Origin: Anaerolineaceae bacterium
GTDB lineage: Bacteria > Chloroflexota > Anaerolineae > Anaerolineales > Anaerolineaceae
Assembly (NCBI GenBank): GCA_016841365.1
Contig: JAENZI010000005.1
Coordinates: forward strand, 62,001 to 126,000
DNA length: 64,000 nucleotides
Direction: 5' to 3'
The notes under the pieces were generated by a model. It had not been told where the DNA came from. It did no database searches and worked only from the letters and a program-made list of their open reading frames with translations. Of this stretch, positions 1 through 8,441 are shown one piece after another. Both the position numbers and the translations under genes were made by a program. Every line of letters begins with the position of its first letter. Position 1 is the stretch's first letter.

Positions 1-1
1 T

Positions 2-190
2 GGCGAGCAGGATTTGATAAAAGGACGTGAATACGCAGAAATAATCGCAAAAGGAATTCCGGGCAGCGAATTGGTGCTTGTACCTCGATCAGGCCACGCA
101 CTATGCCTGGATAAACCAGCTGAATTAAATACTTTGCTGCTGGGATTTGTTATGAAGTACAGAAACCCCATAATAAAGGAGGTGAGTTAA
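2..190 (+). CDS. Alpha/beta hydrolase, C-terminal fragment
   Basis: An open frame enters from the left edge and stops at 188-190, giving the last 62 residues of a protein. It contains an IPGSELVLVP...GHALCLDKPAE pattern, which matches the end of alpha/beta-hydrolase fold enzymes; the His in SGHA would be the catalytic-triad histidine. It lies 66 bases upstream of the Liv-type lipoprotein gene on the same strand. The true start, nucleophile and substrate are outside the window. Family assignment is fairly secure from the His motif; the specific function is unknown. Confidence 0.6.
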   Translation, partial: GEQDLIKGREYAEIIAKGIPGSELVLVPRSGHALCLDKPAELNTLLLGFVMKYRNPIIKEVS

Positions 191-256
191 TCTCAATAAC
201 AATAACGATTAGCCCCAAATCAAACTAAATTTGGTAACTTTAGAAGGAGTAAAAGA

Positions 257-1702
257 ATGAAAAAGGCACGTTTAATAATTTTGACCATGCTGGTCATCAT
301 CCCGCTGCTTGTGACCTCTTGTGTTCAGCAAGTGACCGAGGTCCCAGAAGTGGAGACAGAAGAACCAGTCGTCGAAGAAACAGAAGAAATTGTTGAAGAG
401 ACCGAAGAGGTCGTCGATGAGACTGAAGAAGTCGAAGAACCTGAAGAGACCGAAGTCGTCGAAAAAGAATTAGGTCCTGTGTTGAAGATCGGTCAGATCG
501 GCCAGATGTCTGGTTTGATGGCGCTTTATGGTCTGCAGCAGCAGCGCGGCTTCTTGATGGGCTTGGAGTATATGTCCGGCGGTGAGATGGATGAAGAAGG
601 CCGCTACATTATTGCCAATCGTCCGGTTGAAGTGATCGTCAAAGACGATGAAGGCGACCCTGAGAAAGCAGTTGCTTTAGCACTCGAACTGATCGAGCGT
701 GATGGCGTTGAACTGATCCAGGGCCCAGTGTCATCAGCGGCAGCGATTGCACTGACCAATGTTGCCCTCGAAAATGAGATCATCCTGATGATCGATCCTG
801 CGGCATCCTATTTTATGACCGGTGCATACTTCAATCCCTACGTTTTCCGCACCTCTCGTACCAGCTTTGATGATACTTTGATCATCGCCAAGTACCTGGT
901 CGAAAATGTCGGACCTACCTTTGCCCATATTGGTATTGATAATGCCTTTGGTCAGGGTTCTGGTGCAGCTCTTAAGTACTCGGTTGAACAGTTTGGTGGT
1001 GAGCTTGTTGCTGATGTTTATGCACCTTTTGAAACAACCGACTTCACGCCATATATTCAGCAGGTAATGGACTCCGGTGCCGAGAATCTTTTCCTGACCT
1101 GGGCTGGAACCGGGTATGTAACCCTGTTCCAAAACCTGGCAGATATGGGCGCCTTGGAAGAAATGACTGTAGGCACTGGCTTTGGTGATAATGCATCTTT
1201 CGCAGCAGTGTTCGGCGAGCAGACCCTCGATTCGATTGGTCTTAATGTCTATCACTACACCGTTCCTGACAATCCAGTCAATGATTGGCTCGTGGAAAAT
1301 CACTTCAATCGCTATAAGGACGAAGCGGATGCCGCGATCAATGCCTATCCTGACCTGTTCACGGCTGGTGGTATGGCTTCCGCAATCGCATTGGCGACCG
1401 CGCTTGAGATGACCGGCGGCGACACCTCTGGTGAAGCGATGATCCCTGCACTTGAAGGCTTGATGTTTGAAGGCCCGAAAGGCACCTACCACATTCGCCC
1501 TGAAGATCATGTTTGTGAGCAGCCAATGAATATTCTGCAGCTTGTGAACCTGAATCCTGATCTGGACGGTGATGGGATCAATGAATACGAGTTCTTTGAG
1601 ACAATTTATGTTTCAGAGTATGACGAATTAGGTGTTCCCTGCACATTAGCAGGCGAATATGCTGACCGTTGTGGTGATTTGCCCACAATTCCGACTGAGT
1701 AA
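257..1702 (+). CDS. Branched-chain amino acid-type ABC transporter substrate-binding lipoprotein
   Basis: A 481-residue extracytoplasmic solute-binding protein of the Leu/Ile/Val-binding (periplasmic-binding type I) family. The start has a good ribosome site (GAAGGAG, 8 bases upstream). A signal peptide ends in a lipobox with Cys22 (LVTSC), so the protein should be lipid-anchored. Residues about 25-75 form a strongly acidic linker of repeated Glu/Val/Thr. The ligand-binding fold begins near residue 78 (VLKIGQIGQMSG) and includes the typical DDEGDPEKAV and GPVSSAAA segments. It is followed by genes for two ATPases and two permeases, so it delivers ligand to that transporter. The ligand could be branched-chain amino acids, other amino acids or urea-like compounds. 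Confidence 0.9.
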   Translation: MKKARLIILTMLVIIPLLVTSCVQQVTEVPEVETEEPVVEETEEIVEETEEVVDETEEVEEPEETEVVEKELGPVLKIGQIGQMSGLMALYGLQQQRGFLMGLEYMSGGEMDEEGRYIIANRPVEVIVKDDEGDPEKAVALALELIERDGVELIQGPVSSAAAIALTNVALENEIILMIDPAASYFMTGAYFNPYVFRTSRTSFDDTLIIAKYLVENVGPTFAHIGIDNAFGQGSGAALKYSVEQFGGELVADVYAPFETTDFTPYIQQVMDSGAENLFLTWAGTGYVTLFQNLADMGALEEMTVGTGFGDNASFAAVFGEQTLDSIGLNVYHYTVPDNPVNDWLVENHFNRYKDEADAAINAYPDLFTAGGMASAIALATALEMTGGDTSGEAMIPALEGLMFEGPKGTYHIRPEDHVCEQPMNILQLVNLNPDLDGDGINEYEFFETIYVSEYDELGVPCTLAGEYADRCGDLPTIPTE

Positions 1703-1717
1703 GCGTATATCAATAGG

Positions 1718-1747
1718 ATGGGGAGAGGAATTTAACCCTCTCCCCAT
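1718..1747 (+). terminator. Strong hairpin between the binding-protein gene and livG
   Basis: Left arm 1718-1728 (ATGGGGAGAGG) pairs perfectly with 1737-1747 across an 8-base loop. It starts 16 bases after the stop of the binding-protein gene. No clear T run follows, so it may act as a partial terminator or as a 3' stability element that raises the binding-protein level relative to the downstream membrane genes. Confidence 0.6.
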
Positions 1748-1841
1748 TTATAAAATCTTAGCGTTTAAGGTTGAATTTTTCCGATTGATTTTTGTCAATA
1801 TGGTATTATATTGAAAAATTTTATTATTAAGGAAGCAAATT

Positions 1842-2612
1842 ATGACAGAGGATATCCTTCTCGAGGCAAGAAACCTGACGAAAGCCTTTGGCGGATTGGT
1901 TGCCGTGGATGATGTCAGCATCAAAATCCGGAAGAAGACCATGCACGCCATTATCGGGCCAAATGGTGCCGGGAAGACAACGCTTTTTAACCTCTTAAGT
2001 GGGGTGCTCCCGCCGACTAAGGGTGAGGTCTATTACAAAGGGGAGGAGATCACAAAGTTGCCGCCTTATAAAAGGGCGCACCTTGGCATCGGACGGACAT
2101 TTCAAATCACCAATATCTTTCCAAACTTGAGCGTGATGGAGAATGTTCGTTTAGCTGCTCAAGCCAAAGGTAAAGATAACTTCAAATTATTGCGTAGAGC
2201 TGACGACTTTCAGCAATATATTGATAAGGCGGAGGAAATTATCGAAGTTGTCAGCCTGAAGGGGAAGGAACTTTTTCTTGCCCGGGATTTGGCACATGGT
2301 GAAAAACGTAAATTAGAGTTGGGCATCATGCTGGCCTGTGATCCTGAGCTGCTTCTCTTTGATGAACCCACGGCAGGCATGTCTTCTGAACAGGTGCCCG
2401 AATTAATTGACATCATTACCAACATCGTTCACAATGGCGACCGGACTGCGATACTGGTTGAGCACAGAATGGATATGGTGATGTCAATCTCGGATATCAT
2501 TACCGTGATGAATCAGGGTAGGATATTGGCGGAAGGTTCACCAGGAGAAATCGCTAGCAACCCACAGGTTCAGATCGCTTACTTGGGCGATCTTTATGGA
2601 GAACTGGCATGA
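1842..2612 (+). CDS. livG: Branched-chain amino acid-type ABC transporter ATPase LivG
   Basis: A 256-residue ATP-binding protein. It has Walker A (GPNGAGKTT, near residue 43), the segment GIGRTFQITNIFPNLSVMENV typical of LivG, an atypical signature region (LAHGEKRKLELG), Walker B (LLLFDEPTAGMS) and a C-terminal extension (VQIAYLGD) typical of the family. ATP hydrolysis on the cytoplasmic face drives import through LivH and LivM. The stop overlaps the livF start by four bases (ATGA), which indicates translational coupling. Confidence 0.92.
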   Translation: MTEDILLEARNLTKAFGGLVAVDDVSIKIRKKTMHAIIGPNGAGKTTLFNLLSGVLPPTKGEVYYKGEEITKLPPYKRAHLGIGRTFQITNIFPNLSVMENVRLAAQAKGKDNFKLLRRADDFQQYIDKAEEIIEVVSLKGKELFLARDLAHGEKRKLELGIMLACDPELLLFDEPTAGMSSEQVPELIDIITNIVHNGDRTAILVEHRMDMVMSISDIITVMNQGRILAEGSPGEIASNPQVQIAYLGDLYGELA

Positions 2613-3376
2613 GCGACCACAATCAAAACGACGACATCCTGATAATTGATAACATTCACACCTTTATTGGTCAATTCCACATCTTAGAAGGCGTATCAGT
2701 CCGGGTTCCAAGAGGATCCATAACCGTGTTGTTAGGCCGCAATGGTGCGGGAAAGACAACCACACTGAAATCCGTTCTGGGTTTGACACCGCCGCGAGAA
2801 GGCAAAGTGATCTTTGACGGCATGGAAATCCAGGGTAAAAGGGCTTTCAATGTGGCTAATTTAGGCATTGGTTATGTGCCAGAGCATCGGGCAATCTTTC
2901 GTGCCTTATCGGTTATGGAAAACTTGAAACTTGCTGAGCGGCAAAAGGGTGACTTCAACCGAAATGCTGATTTTATTTTCCACCTCTTTCCCGATCTCAA
3001 ACGTCTGTATAAACTACCTGGCAACCATCTTTCGGGTGGGCAGCAGCAAATGCTGGCAGTCGCTCGGGCACTGGTGCCGGATAACAAATTGTTGCTGATC
3101 GATGAACCAAGTGAAGGCCTTGCGCCAATCCTGATCCAGCAGATGATGGATGCCATTCGGGAGCTGAGTCAGAAGACAACCATCCTCCTGGTTGAACAGA
3201 ACTTCATTATGGCCAGCCAATTGGCAAAGAGATACACGATCATTGATGATGGGCAAAGCGTGCATGATGGATTGATGCAAGATCTGGTCAACGATCAGGA
3301 TTTGATCCATCAATATTTGGGCGCGAGCATTAAAACACGCAAGGAATTGGAGAAGAACCATGAAACCCGAAAATAA
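2609..3376 (+). CDS. livF: Branched-chain amino acid-type ABC transporter ATPase LivF
   Basis: A 255-residue second ATPase of the Liv-type importer, with Walker A (GRNGAGKTT), a LSGGQQQMLAVARAL signature and Walker B (LLLIDEPSEGLAP). The SEGLAP variant is characteristic of LivF. It overlaps livG by four bases at its start and livH by 17 bases at its end, so all three should be made from one message. It is predicted to pair with LivG as the heterodimeric motor. Confidence 0.92.
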   Translation: MSDHNQNDDILIIDNIHTFIGQFHILEGVSVRVPRGSITVLLGRNGAGKTTTLKSVLGLTPPREGKVIFDGMEIQGKRAFNVANLGIGYVPEHRAIFRALSVMENLKLAERQKGDFNRNADFIFHLFPDLKRLYKLPGNHLSGGQQQMLAVARALVPDNKLLLIDEPSEGLAPILIQQMMDAIRELSQKTTILLVEQNFIMASQLAKRYTIIDDGQSVHDGLMQDLVNDQDLIHQYLGASIKTRKELEKNHETRK

Positions 3377-4853
3377 AAAACGCCTGATGATTTTCATTTG
3401 GTCCCTGGTTGGGGTAGGGGTGGTGGCAGGGCTGTATCTCTATGCAGGCAAAGAGCCCTTTATCCGCACCACGCTCTCTGGTCTGACGTTGGGGTCACTA
3501 TTCTTCATGGTTGCGGCTGGCTTAACCCTGATCTTTGGTTTGATGGATGTGTTAAATTTTGCCCATGGTGCAATGTTTATGTTGGGTGCTTATATGGGCT
3601 GGCAGCTCTACACCAATCCAACTTTTATTTTTGGCATGCTGCCTGCGCTGCTTGCTTTTAGCACCGGTATTATGATGACATCGGTAATCAAGCCTTACTT
3701 GATTAGATGGGAGATTTCCTCCAAATGGCAAAATTTCCTCCCGAAAGCGGCTTATTTTTTAGCCCTCGTAATCGGTGTTGTGGCTTTTTGGGGATTTGAT
3801 ATTTTACAGCTTGCCAACACGGCCATGGTTGCAGCAACCACAACCACAGCAGGTAACCCGCTTGCTGAAATCAGCGCTCAGGAGCCATTTGTTCAGTTTT
3901 GGTATCGCCCGTTACTTTTGCTGCTCTCAGGGCTGTTAGTCGCCTTCGCTTCATCAAAACCAGGCGTCAAGACTGAGTTTGCACCGCTAGATGAGATGAA
4001 AAGCAAACTTGTCCTTCCAATTGTGTTATTTGGACTGACGATATTGTCCATTATTATCAGGGAATCAGCCCCTGTAGCGATCTTGCTGATGAACGGCAAT
4101 TGGCGTTTTGTGATTTCGATTATTGTCGCAATTGCCTTTGGCTTTTTGTTTGGCGCAATTGTTGAAATCACACTTATCCGGCCGCTGTATGTGCGCTCGT
4201 TCTTTATCGTTTTGATGACGCTCGGATTAAGCTTTGTTATCCAGGAATTGGTGCAGCTTTTGTGGGATCCGTTGGCTTATCAGATGGTCAGGCCGCCGCT
4301 TTTTGCTCAACCCGGTAAAGCTGCGAATCTCATGGAGTGGCTCAGGAATGGAAGCTCCACCATAGATGTATTCGGTGTGACTTTTCCAACATATCGTCTG
4401 TTTGTCATCCTGCTGGGTGTTGTGATGTTTGTTTTCATCACTTTATTGATGACCAAAACACGTCTGGGGATGATCATTCGGGCTGGTGTTCAGGATCCTC
4501 AAATGGTAGAAGCCTTAGGGATCAATGTCAAACGTGTTTTCACCTTCGTCTTTGCACTGGGTGTCGCCATGGCCGCCTTAGGCGGGATTGGTGCTGGACC
4601 TTTCTTGCCGATCCAACCAGCCATGGGTGAACAATATCAGATGCAAGGGTTTATCACAGTGGTCATCGGCGGGATGGGCAGCTATGTTGGCGCTTTTGTC
4701 GGTGCATTTCTGCTGGGAATGGGGCGTGCGTTTGGCGATTATTTCGCATTGAAATTATCGCTCTCGCCTGCTATCGCTGAAGCCTCGACGGTGATTATCA
4801 TGATCATCGTACTGCTGATCCGCCCACAAGGGATCTTTGGAAAGAAGGAGTAA
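3360..4853 (+). CDS. livH: Branched-chain amino acid-type ABC transporter permease LivH, extended
   Basis: A 497-residue inner-membrane permease. The N-terminal part has the LivH hallmark (GLTLIFGLMDVLNFAHGA, near residues 55-72). The C-terminal half from about residue 260 continues with IVEITLIRPLY and VVIGGMGSYVGAFVGA. LivH proteins are usually near 290-300 residues. The extra length is a hydrophobic segment at about residues 85-260 with several more predicted membrane spans. The frame overlaps livF by 17 bases and livM follows after 8 bases, so it is part of the operon and not a chance fusion. Confidence 0.88.
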   Translation: MKPENKKRLMIFIWSLVGVGVVAGLYLYAGKEPFIRTTLSGLTLGSLFFMVAAGLTLIFGLMDVLNFAHGAMFMLGAYMGWQLYTNPTFIFGMLPALLAFSTGIMMTSVIKPYLIRWEISSKWQNFLPKAAYFLALVIGVVAFWGFDILQLANTAMVAATTTTAGNPLAEISAQEPFVQFWYRPLLLLLSGLLVAFASSKPGVKTEFAPLDEMKSKLVLPIVLFGLTILSIIIRESAPVAILLMNGNWRFVISIIVAIAFGFLFGAIVEITLIRPLYVRSFFIVLMTLGLSFVIQELVQLLWDPLAYQMVRPPLFAQPGKAANLMEWLRNGSSTIDVFGVTFPTYRLFVILLGVVMFVFITLLMTKTRLGMIIRAGVQDPQMVEALGINVKRVFTFVFALGVAMAALGGIGAGPFLPIQPAMGEQYQMQGFITVVIGGMGSYVGAFVGAFLLGMGRAFGDYFALKLSLSPAIAEASTVIIMIIVLLIRPQGIFGKKE

Positions 4854-4861
4854 AAAGTTCA

Positions 4862-5980
4862 ATGTCACAAACACCATTAAAGACTAAAAAACCGTTTTTT
4901 CTAAGATTCAAAGACGAGCGCATTCTTCTGATACTTTTTGCTCTAATGCTTGCATTTCCATTTGTGATGAACCTGATTACAGGTTCTGGACTGAATGATG
5001 GCATCACAAAATTCTGGCAGGGGCAGTTGATCATCTTCTTTATCATGGCTGTTTTTGCGATGAGCTATGATCTTTTGATAGGTTTCGGCGGGATACTCTC
5101 CTTTGGGCATGCAGCCAGTTTCGGTGGTGGGGCATATACGTTTGCCCTTCTGATGGAACACTGGGCGCCAAATTTCATAGGCAAATACCGCATTCTGATC
5201 GGAAGTCTTGATATCACAGAGGGCATTGTGTTGCTAATTGTGTTCCTTGCTGTTGTCCTCGTTTCGATTTTAATTGGCTTACTGTTCAGCGCCACTTCTA
5301 TCCGCCTGAAAGGGGCGTATTTTGCCATGCTCACCCTGGCATTGGGGACAGCAATGTTCATCCTCGTCAAGGCGACAGATTTTCATGAGTGGACTGGTGC
5401 AGACGAGGGATTGCATGGTGTATATGTTCCCGATTGGATCAATCCGACGCAAAACCGGTTGACCATCTACCTGATTTCACTTGTCTTCCTGGTCGTCTGC
5501 TACCTCGTGATGAAGCGCATGGTCAATTCGCCGACAGGCAGGGTGATCATCGCTAACCGAGAAAACGAAGACCGAATGCGCATGATTGGCTATAACCCGG
5601 TGCTATATCGCACGATTGCTTTTGTCTCTGCCTCATTTTTCGCAGGTTTAGCAGGCGCGCTTTATTCAATCTGGAACACCAGCGCCACACCGACAATGGT
5701 ATCGGCGGTCACCACTGTGAATGCCTTGATCATGACCATCCTGGGTGGGATGGGCACATTGGTTGGACCTATACTTGGTGCTGCGATCATGCAAACGATC
5801 AGCCAATTCTTCTACACCTGGTTTGGCGCGCGCTGGCCGCTTGTTTTTGGCGTGCTGTTTATCCTGATTGTGATGTTCCTGCCTTATGGCATCATCGGCA
5901 CCTGGCGGATGAAACGTAACGATATTAAAGGCGGCTGGCAGAAACTCCTGCGCCTGCTATCCAAGAAGGAAGATCTTTAG
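4862..5980 (+). CDS. livM: Branched-chain amino acid-type ABC transporter permease LivM
   Basis: A 372-residue multi-span permease and partner of LivH. It contains the family segments YDLLIGFGGILSFGHAA (about residues 63-79), RLKGAYFAMLTLALG and TILGGMGTLVGPILGAA near the C-terminus. It begins 8 bases after livH and ends the five-gene transporter operon; a hairpin follows 23 bases downstream. The first 30 or so residues are polar and basic and precede the first membrane span. Confidence 0.9.
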   Translation: MSQTPLKTKKPFFLRFKDERILLILFALMLAFPFVMNLITGSGLNDGITKFWQGQLIIFFIMAVFAMSYDLLIGFGGILSFGHAASFGGGAYTFALLMEHWAPNFIGKYRILIGSLDITEGIVLLIVFLAVVLVSILIGLLFSATSIRLKGAYFAMLTLALGTAMFILVKATDFHEWTGADEGLHGVYVPDWINPTQNRLTIYLISLVFLVVCYLVMKRMVNSPTGRVIIANRENEDRMRMIGYNPVLYRTIAFVSASFFAGLAGALYSIWNTSATPTMVSAVTTVNALIMTILGGMGTLVGPILGAAIMQTISQFFYTWFGARWPLVFGVLFILIVMFLPYGIIGTWRMKRNDIKGGWQKLLRLLSKKEDL

Positions 5981-6001
5981 TAAGTATCATCAACTAATCG
6001 T

Positions 6002-6052
6002 TTATAATTCCCTTTGAAGACAGGTATTCGTTAATTTCAAAGGGAATTATAA
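6002..6052 (+). terminator. Long inverted repeat ending the liv operon
   Basis: A 17-base-pair perfect stem (6002-6018 with 6036-6052; arms TATAATTCCCTTTGAA and complement) encloses a 17-base loop. It is followed by AT-rich sequence. Its position 21 bases after the livM stop supports a transcription terminator, although the T run is interrupted. Confidence 0.65.
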
Positions 6053-6101
6053 TTATATTATAATCAAATTATCCATAACACACTAAAATTTGTTGGCAGT
6101 A

Positions 6102-6131
6102 TTGATAAATTAATTGCCTTTTTCGTATAGA
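6102..6131 (+). promoter_or_regulatory. Predicted sigma-70-type promoter for the orphan gene at 6186
   Basis: TTGATA at 6102-6107 and TATAGA at 6126-6131 are separated by 18 bases, about 55 bases upstream of the ATG at 6186. The -10 lies within TTTCGTATAG, a 10-mer that recurs at 6986 and, inverted, at 11663. Confidence 0.4.
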
Positions 6132-6185
6132 TATTTGTTTCAATAATAGTTTATAGTGGGTGGGGGAGGGAGTTTACGTTATAAC

Positions 6186-6866
6186 ATGAATAATATTGGT
6201 TGCCTCAACGAGCAATCCTTACATGCGCAGCTCAAGTCGTATTATGCGGGAGAAAATGGCCAAACCGAAGTGCTTGTTGGTGGATATGTGGTCGACGTGG
6301 TAAAAGATGGTGCTTTAATTGAGATCCAAACTGGTAATTTCTCCGTAATTAAGAATAAGTTATTGTCTTTAACTGAGAGACACCCGCTAAGATTGGTTTA
6401 TCCGATTGCACAACAAAAATGGCTGGTAAAAAATTCTGAAGGTGGCACGCCGGTAAGGCGGAAATCACCTAAGCGCGGCACGGTCTACGATGTTTTTACT
6501 GAGCTTGTCAGCTTTCCAGATTTAATAATTAGTCCCAACTTTTCATTAGAGTTAGTCCTCATTCATGAAGAAGAAGTTCGGGTCTATACCGGCAAAAAGC
6601 CCTGGGTCAAGCATGGATGGGAGACTGTAGAAAGGCGTCTGATCAGTGTTGTAGAGACGCTACGCCTGGCTAATGTCAGTGATTTTGCGAAATTATTGCC
6701 AGATAACTTACCAGAAAGCTTTACAACTAAGGATTTAGCGGACTGCACAGAGATTCCATCTTGGCTGGCGCAGAAGATGGCTTACTGCCTCGATAAGATG
6801 GGCGCGATTTCCAGGATTGGCAAAAAGGGGCGCTATAACTTATTCCAAATAAAAATTCCAGATTGA
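6186..6866 (+). CDS. Conserved hypothetical protein with PD-(D/E)XK-like core and C-terminal winged helix
   Basis: 226 residues if the ATG at 6186 is used. A GTG at 6156 is in frame, but its GGGGS-type N-terminus is just the translated ribosome-binding purine run (6162-6172), so 6186 is preferred. The N-terminal half carries E28, D37 and E46-I-Q48 in a GYVVDVVKDGALIEIQTGNF context, resembling the PD-(D/E)XK nuclease core with Gln in place of the final Lys. The C-terminal 50 residues (FTTKDLADCTEIPSWLAQKM onward) look like a winged helix. It may belong to a DUF8091-like family; I recall this only loosely. It stands alone, without a methylase or other restriction partner. Nuclease activity is inference. 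Confidence 0.65.
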   Translation: MNNIGCLNEQSLHAQLKSYYAGENGQTEVLVGGYVVDVVKDGALIEIQTGNFSVIKNKLLSLTERHPLRLVYPIAQQKWLVKNSEGGTPVRRKSPKRGTVYDVFTELVSFPDLIISPNFSLELVLIHEEEVRVYTGKKPWVKHGWETVERRLISVVETLRLANVSDFAKLLPDNLPESFTTKDLADCTEIPSWLAQKMAYCLDKMGAISRIGKKGRYNLFQIKIPD

Positions 6867-7512
6867 ACTACGCTACTCATTTTAAGCCATAAGCAGCAAG
6901 AACGACGACCGAAAAGAAGAATAAAAGTTGCATAATAGTTTATGAGAATAATTGTTTTCAAAAACCATATACTATTAATACCTTATTTCGTATAGCATAA
7001 GGCCGTGAGGATACCTTCTGCTGGCTGATGTGGTCAGCGTTCGCATGACCATGTGTCAGATTGTTTTATGAGTCATTGTGCGGTGGCATGATAAAAGATT
7101 TAATTAGCGGACGGACTGCTTCGAGCCTCCTGTATGCCTATTTTTTATTCGATTTAGTGGATTTGATACATGGTAATTGTTGCTGCGCACCAGCTCCCTC
7201 TCTGAGGGCAAAGCCTTACCGTCAGACCCCATCGAATCATATCCATTTCTATGTTGTGAAAATATTCAATATAATAATAATTTCAATATATAAAAACATT
7301 ATAATACTGGAATTATTGGTTTCTCATTGTAATATTGTGTGTTATAAGCTTAAAGTTCATCCACTTGAAAGAAAATATTCCATGTTCGGGTTTGGATTTA
7401 TGGTAAGATTTGAGTGTTCCGTTGGTCAGGTGGTCGCTGGATGCTTAAGAGCCAGTGGCGTTGGGTTTTCCCATCGAAAAGTGCCGCCAAAAATATGTGA
7501 AGGAAGCCACCA
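6867..7512. other. 646-base intergenic stretch upstream of the xanthine dehydrogenase operon
   Basis: Very AT-rich and without a convincing gene. It holds a copy of TTTCGTATAG (6986-6995). The final 110 bases before the ATG at 7513 are richer in G and C, with short complementary segments such as GGCG (about 7457) and CGCC (about 7489). That stretch could be a structured mRNA leader. An open frame at 7061-7516 crosses the whole region but looks non-coding (see rejected items). Confidence 0.5.
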
Positions 7513-8385
7513 ATGACCCTTTGGCAGGAATATTTACAACCCACCTCCCTATCAGAAGCCATTCAAGATCTTAAATCCGCACCTGATCCCGTGTTGTTAG
7601 TGGCTGGTGGAACAGATGTCTTGCTCGAGTTGAAACAAGGGCATCTGTCACCGGTACATACACTTATTGACTTGAGCAATATCCCTGAACTGTGTGCTGT
7701 TGAAGAGCGTGGTGATACCTTTTTTATAGGCGCTGCTGTGCCAATCAACAGGCTCATGTCTCACCCGGGCGTGATCAAACACGCTCAGGCGCTGGTAGAC
7801 GCTTGTCACATGATGGCTGGACCTCAGGTACGCAACACAGCGACGCTTGGTGGGAATGTTGCACATGCCCTACCGGCCGCTGACGGGACTATCACGCTTT
7901 TAGCGTTGGACGCACAGGTTCAAATCGCTTCATCAGCTGGTTTGCGAATGATCCCATTTTCTGAGTTGTTCCTCGGTCCAGGCAAATCAAGCCTTGATAA
8001 AAAGACTGAAATTATTACAGGCTTTTTCCTGCCGTTGAACAAACCCGGACAAGCATCGTGTTTTAAGCGGATCATGCGTCCCCAGGGCGTAGCCCTTCCA
8101 ATTTTAAACTGTGCTGTGTGGATACATAGAGAGGATGATTCCATCCATGATGTACGAATAGCCGTAGGGCCTGGCGGACCGAAACCTTTCAGGGCGACAA
8201 ACGCTGAAAAATTCCTAACCGGCAAACAAAAACAAGGAGAGAACCTCGCAGAAGCGGTTCGTGAATTGATTGCGCAAGCACAATTCCGCACCAGCCCACT
8301 GCGAGCTACAGCAGACTATCGTAAGCATGTCGTTTCTGGTGTTTTTAGCGAAACATTTGAAGAAGCCTGGAAGCGCGCTGCTTGA
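7513..8385 (+). CDS. Xanthine dehydrogenase-family FAD-binding subunit
   Basis: A 290-residue flavoprotein subunit of a molybdenum hydroxylase (CoxM/XdhB type). The N-terminal FAD domain has LLVAGGTDVLLELK (near residue 31) and VRNTATLGGNVAHALPAAD (near residue 112), which are the two FAD-contact motifs of the family. The C-terminal CO-dehydrogenase flavoprotein domain covers about residues 175-285. It passes electrons from the FeS clusters of the partner to NAD+ or another acceptor. The fused FeS/Mo subunit follows 56 bases downstream. The GAAGGAAG ribosome site precedes the ATG. Confidence 0.88.
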   Translation: MTLWQEYLQPTSLSEAIQDLKSAPDPVLLVAGGTDVLLELKQGHLSPVHTLIDLSNIPELCAVEERGDTFFIGAAVPINRLMSHPGVIKHAQALVDACHMMAGPQVRNTATLGGNVAHALPAADGTITLLALDAQVQIASSAGLRMIPFSELFLGPGKSSLDKKTEIITGFFLPLNKPGQASCFKRIMRPQGVALPILNCAVWIHREDDSIHDVRIAVGPGGPKPFRATNAEKFLTGKQKQGENLAEAVRELIAQAQFRTSPLRATADYRKHVVSGVFSETFEEAWKRAA

Positions 8386-8441
8386 GTTTTATTTCCAATT
8401 TCTATTAAACAACCATCCATATTTGTGCCTCTGGTGAATCT

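Noticed and set aside
734-1510. 258-codon minus-strand frame opposite the Liv-type lipoprotein gene
   Set aside because: It is a shadow of a clearly real plus-strand gene and shows no family motif.
7021-7060. Possible tRNA or small RNA around GTTCGCATGACC
   Set aside because: Only a six-base stem (TGGTCA/TGACCA) forms; no cloverleaf can be drawn.
7061-7516. 151-codon open frame ending in an ATGA-like overlap with the FAD-subunit gene
   Set aside because: No ribosome site, an AT-rich run translated as Ile/Asn/Tyr, no recognisable motif, and it covers the putative leader. The overlap is most likely chance.
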